DNA of 64,000 nucleotides from Pomphorhynchus laevis (taxonomy: Eukaryota > Acanthocephala > Palaeacanthocephala > Echinorhynchida > Pomphorhynchidae), in contig WNNJ02003518.1 of NCBI GenBank assembly GCA_012934845.2, positions 158,355 to 222,354 on the forward strand, read 5' to 3'. How positions within the stretch are numbered: position 1 is the first letter of the stretch; every line of letters begins with the position of its first letter. The notes below the pieces were generated by a model. That model did not search any database. It was not told where the DNA came from and saw nothing but the letters and a program-made list of their open reading frames with translations. Below are positions 60,611-64,000 of the stretch, piece after piece. Both the position numbers and the translations under genes were made by a program.

Positions 60611-61700
60611 AGGCAACCGAAACGACTAGTGAGTACTTCATTCTACTGATGAGTGTTGCCGGGTACTCATTGATCGTCCGTGCACTACTATTATACCTGC
60701 CGCATCCATTTAGGATCCAACGAGTGCAGCGACAATTCAGCAACAACCTCTGCCTAGTGTTTAAGGATGGTCCGCACAGCAATTCGATCTGGTTAAGAGC
60801 GTAAGCCTCAGACAATTAAGCAAAGTGTCGAGTGTCGGAAACGCCTTTATTCACAATGTCACACAGGCAACCGAAACGACCAGTGTGTACCTCATTCTAC
60901 TGATGAGTGTTGCCGGGTACTCATCATTTCGATGCTGAAGTGGTCGTCTAGAAGTGACATGGTGACTGAAAGTCGTGAATCGAAGTTTAGTCTATCAAGC
61001 AACACCATTTTATATAAATGCCGAATTTCGTAAAAAAATCCCGGATCGTTGTCTACTCAACACATCCGTGCACCACTATTATACATGTCATATCTATTAA
61101 GGATCAAACGAGTGCAGGACAATTCAGCAACAACCTCTGCCTGGTGTTTAATGATGGTCCGCACAGCAATTTGATCTGGTTAAGAGAGTAAGCCTCAGAC
61201 AATTAAGCAAAGTGTCTGAAACGCCTTTATTCACAATGTCACACAGGAAACCGAAACTACCAGTGAGTACTTCATTCTACTGGTGAGTGTTGTTGGGTAC
61301 TCATTGGTCGTCTAGAAGTGACATGGTGACTGAAATTCGTGAATCGAAGTTCAGTATATCAAGCAACACCATTTAGTAAAAATGCCGTATTTCGTAAGAA
61401 ATCCTGGACCGTTGTTTACTCAGCATATCCGGGCACTACTATTATACATGCCATATCTATTAAGGATCCAACGAGTGCAGCGATAATTCTGCAACAACCT
61501 CTGCCTAGTGTTTAAGAATGGGCCGCACAGCAATTCGATATGGTAAAGGGCGTAAGCATCAGTCAATTAAGCAAAGTGTCGGAAACGCCTTCATTCACAA
61601 TGCCACACAGGAAACCGAATCGATCAGAGAGTACTTCATTCTACTGATGAGTGATGCCGGGTACTCATCATTTCGATGCTAAAGTGATCGGCTAGAAGTC
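60611..61700. repeat. Tandem satellite, unit about 365-380 bp
   Basis: Unit starts are marked by AGG(C/A)AACCGAA at 60611, 60865, 61245 and 61609. Units are 254 bp (lacking about 120 bp of internal sequence), 380 bp, 364 bp and a partial of about 90 bp. Each unit has a hairpin of the form TGATGAGTGTTGCCGGGTAC + TCATCA (8-bp stem, perfect in units 2 and 4). Internal blocks such as AATTCAGCAACAACCTCTGC and GGTCCGCACAGCAATT are well kept. It is not coding. Confidence 0.85.
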
Positions 61701-63090
61701 CAGGATTACATTGGAATACGGCAATATGCTGAAAGCCGCTGTCAGTAATTAACTGGAGTACATTCAACGATCAGCATACTATTTGTCACTACTAGACGTC
61801 AAAGATGGCCATCATATTGCTATATTGACTTTCAGCATATTGCCGTATTCCAATTGAATCCTGGACCGATATTATCAAGCATCTTTGATGCAATCTCAAT
61901 GATACATATGCCAAATCTTTTGAAGAATCCAACGATTGACGCGATTCAGCAACAAAAGAATCGCCTGATATGGATATAGATGGTCTGATAAGCAAGTTTC
62001 CAGATTACGAGCTTTTTGCCACTGGAACTTAAGCAAGTTATTGGAAATTCTCTTTTTCAAAAGTCACGTTGGCAGCGAAACGTTATCAGATGGCTGATAC
62101 TACAGATGAATGCTGCCTGTAATCTTTGACGTCTAGTAGTGACGAATAGTATGCTATTCGTTGAGTGTAGTCCAGTTAATTACCGATATCAGTTTTCAGC
62201 ATATTGCCATATTCCAATGGAATCCTGGACCGTTGTTATCAAGCATTCTTGATGCAATCTTACTGATATTATGTATAGCTTGAAACTGTGGACCAGGAGC
62301 CAAAGCTGGCTACGATTGATTTTTAATCCATATTTGCTGCAAAATAACTGGACTTCGATCATCAGCTCCATCAGTCTAATGTATCACTCCGAGACGTTCC
62401 TAACCACCCAGCAGTCATCGTCAGTCGGATGAAGTGGTTAGAATTCCTCACGTGAATTCCTCACGATGCTATACGAAGCTCAGGTGCAGAAGCGTTTTTA
62501 CTGCCATGTTGCGTGTGTGGACCTTCTAGTTATTCTTAATATAAGGCACAAATGCGTATCCGTTGATTACGAGGAATGCATCATTTTATAAATTGTTATT
62601 GCGAAAAATCGCTTGAAACTGTGGTCCAGACATCAGACTGACGATAACTGCTGGGTGGTTAGGAACGTCTCGGAGTGATACATAAGACTGATGTAGCTGA
62701 TGATTGAAGTCCAGTTATTTAGCAGCAAATATGGATTAAAAATCAATCGTAGCCAGCTTTGGCTCCTGGACCACAGTTTCAAGCGATTTTTCGCAATAAC
62801 AATTTATAAAATGACGCATTCCTTTTGGAATCCTGTGAGAAATTCAGTGCCCTCGTAATCAAAGGATACGCATTTGTGCCTTATATAAAGAATAACTAGA
62901 AGGTCCACACACGTAACAAGGCAGTAAAAACGCTTCTGCACCTGAGTTTCGTATAGCATCTTGATTAATTGCTGGTGTCTTTATAGTTATCACCAAAGCA
63001 GTCGATACTTACCCTAACCATTTCATCCGACTGGCGATGACTGCTGGGTGGTTAGGAACATCTCGAAGTGATACATTAGACTGATTTATA
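61698..63090. repeat. Complex of large inverted repeats
   Basis: 61698-61808 is inverted at 62122-62230 (GGCAATATGCTGAAA, GTCACTACTAGACGTCAAAG). A unit made of 62290-62400 plus 62400-62630 recurs in opposite orientation as 62637-62790 plus 62782-62965 (CTGCTGGGTGGTTAGGAAC, GCCAGCTTTGGCTCCTGG, AAGGTCCACACACG). A third piece lies at 63030-63085. It directly continues the satellite and is non-coding. Confidence 0.8.
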
Positions 63091-64000
63091 ATAAATATAT
63101 ATAGCCACTACAGTCAGAGTAGCTATATATGACATTTGGGTCAGTAATGTTCTTGCAACATATAAAACATGGCCTTTCAAAATTTCAAATTAACTAATGT
63201 TTGCTTAAACATCAAATGCATCGCAAATAGCGCTTAACGAAACGCTTGAGATTTTGTGACTCTAGTTTTCTTTTTGATATTGAGTGTTCTTGAATTTTTA
63301 AGAAAAAACTTCAACTAAACTTTAAGTATTAAGAAATATACAAACGTTAAATATGTAATAAGTAAACGAAATATATAATATGTGTGATATACTATATTTG
63401 TATATATTATGTATGATGTCTATATATTAATATATGGAAAATACGCTGTGTTTTAGCAGATATTTGTTGTGCAAAAGCTAATAAAATCGAAATCCGAAAA
63501 ATATTATTCGTTCTGAACATTTTAAAAAAATTTAAAAATGAATTTAAAAATTAAATAATTTAAAAATTAAATTTAAACACTATGTTTATAATCAGGGATT
63601 AAGTGGAATATAAAATTTATTACCTTGTAGTCTGCGTGCATTCTGCTCTTGAGCGAAAATCCTTAATGCAAAGAAGATAATCGGTGTGATTTTCAATTAA
63701 ATATATATAAGTTAAATTAAAAGCGGAATTGGTAAAGATGATCATTAAATATTTTTAAAAGTTATTTTTTAAATATAAAAGTAGCATTGATATAATTACA
63801 AAATCTGAAAAAATATTTAAATTATACTAAATTATATTTTAATGAATATGCATGTATTTATATGATCTATGAATATGTATGTATTTATAATATCATATAT
63901 GTATTTATATGATATAAATATCATATATATGATATATATTTCAATGATTTTAATAATTTTTTATTTTTATTATATTTTATATAATGATATAAAATATTAT
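63091..64000. other. AT-rich right edge
   Basis: Low-complexity TATATA/ATATGATATA sequence increases towards the end (63850-64000). No feature recognised. Confidence 0.35.

Noticed and set aside
60865-60915. Functional hammerhead ribozyme in the satellite unit
   Set aside because: GAAAC and CTGATGA boxes and a possible stem II are present, but there are only about 23 nt between the boxes. These form no stem I, and stem III would be at most 2 bp. Reported only as a resemblance.

Overview
The window is nuclear DNA of an invertebrate animal. It is very AT-rich and has spliced host genes, with many introns of only 45-58 bp next to a few of 2-10 kb. A nuclear receptor gene shows that it is a metazoan. 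The AT-richness, tiny introns and abundant Penelope-like elements would suit a small-bodied invertebrate such as a rotifer or flatworm, but I cannot fix the phylum.

Three host genes are visible. (1) The 5' part of an NRDE2-like gene (RNA silencing and RNA surveillance factor) lies on the minus strand at 1528-1, in five exons including a 14-nt microexon, and runs off the left edge. (2) A complete choline/ethanolamine phosphotransferase gene (CEPT1 type, about 410 residues, seven coding exons) lies on the plus strand at 26971-40925. (3) A nuclear receptor gene of at least three exons lies on the minus strand at 60346-44470; its exon phases fit exactly, and it has a shortened D-box and a short, divergent ligand-binding region. 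Genes 2 and 3 are convergent.

Nearly everything else is mobile DNA. 1.9-7.3 kb holds pieces of a Penelope-like element (PLE) and of two or three LINEs. 7.96-11.1 kb is a nearly full-length LINE with a restriction-like endonuclease, broken by frameshifts. 11.47-18.67 kb is a pile of copies of one AP-endonuclease LINE with two ORFs and zinc knuckles; two more copies lie inside the receptor introns (47.5-49.3 and 57.1-59.3 kb). 19.9-22.7 kb is a Ty3/Gypsy fossil. PLE pieces with a shared 3' tail recur at 22.7-25.1, 27.8-31.9, 41.8-43.2 and 51.8-54.0 kb. The best of them has an unbroken 603-codon ORF with the GIY-YIG nuclease at the N-terminal end (Naiad-like domain order) and no reverse-transcriptase palm. 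A hAT transposase relic lies at about 55.05-56.64 kb, and 60.6-63.1 kb is a satellite and foldback complex upstream of the receptor.

The points most worth a second look are a 252-bp foldback carrying an almost complete hammerhead-ribozyme core, a pseudoknot-type pairing kept in the PLE 3' tails, the permuted PLE itself, an apparent GT-TG intron in the phosphotransferase gene, and many near-perfect snap-back hairpins scattered through the repeats.
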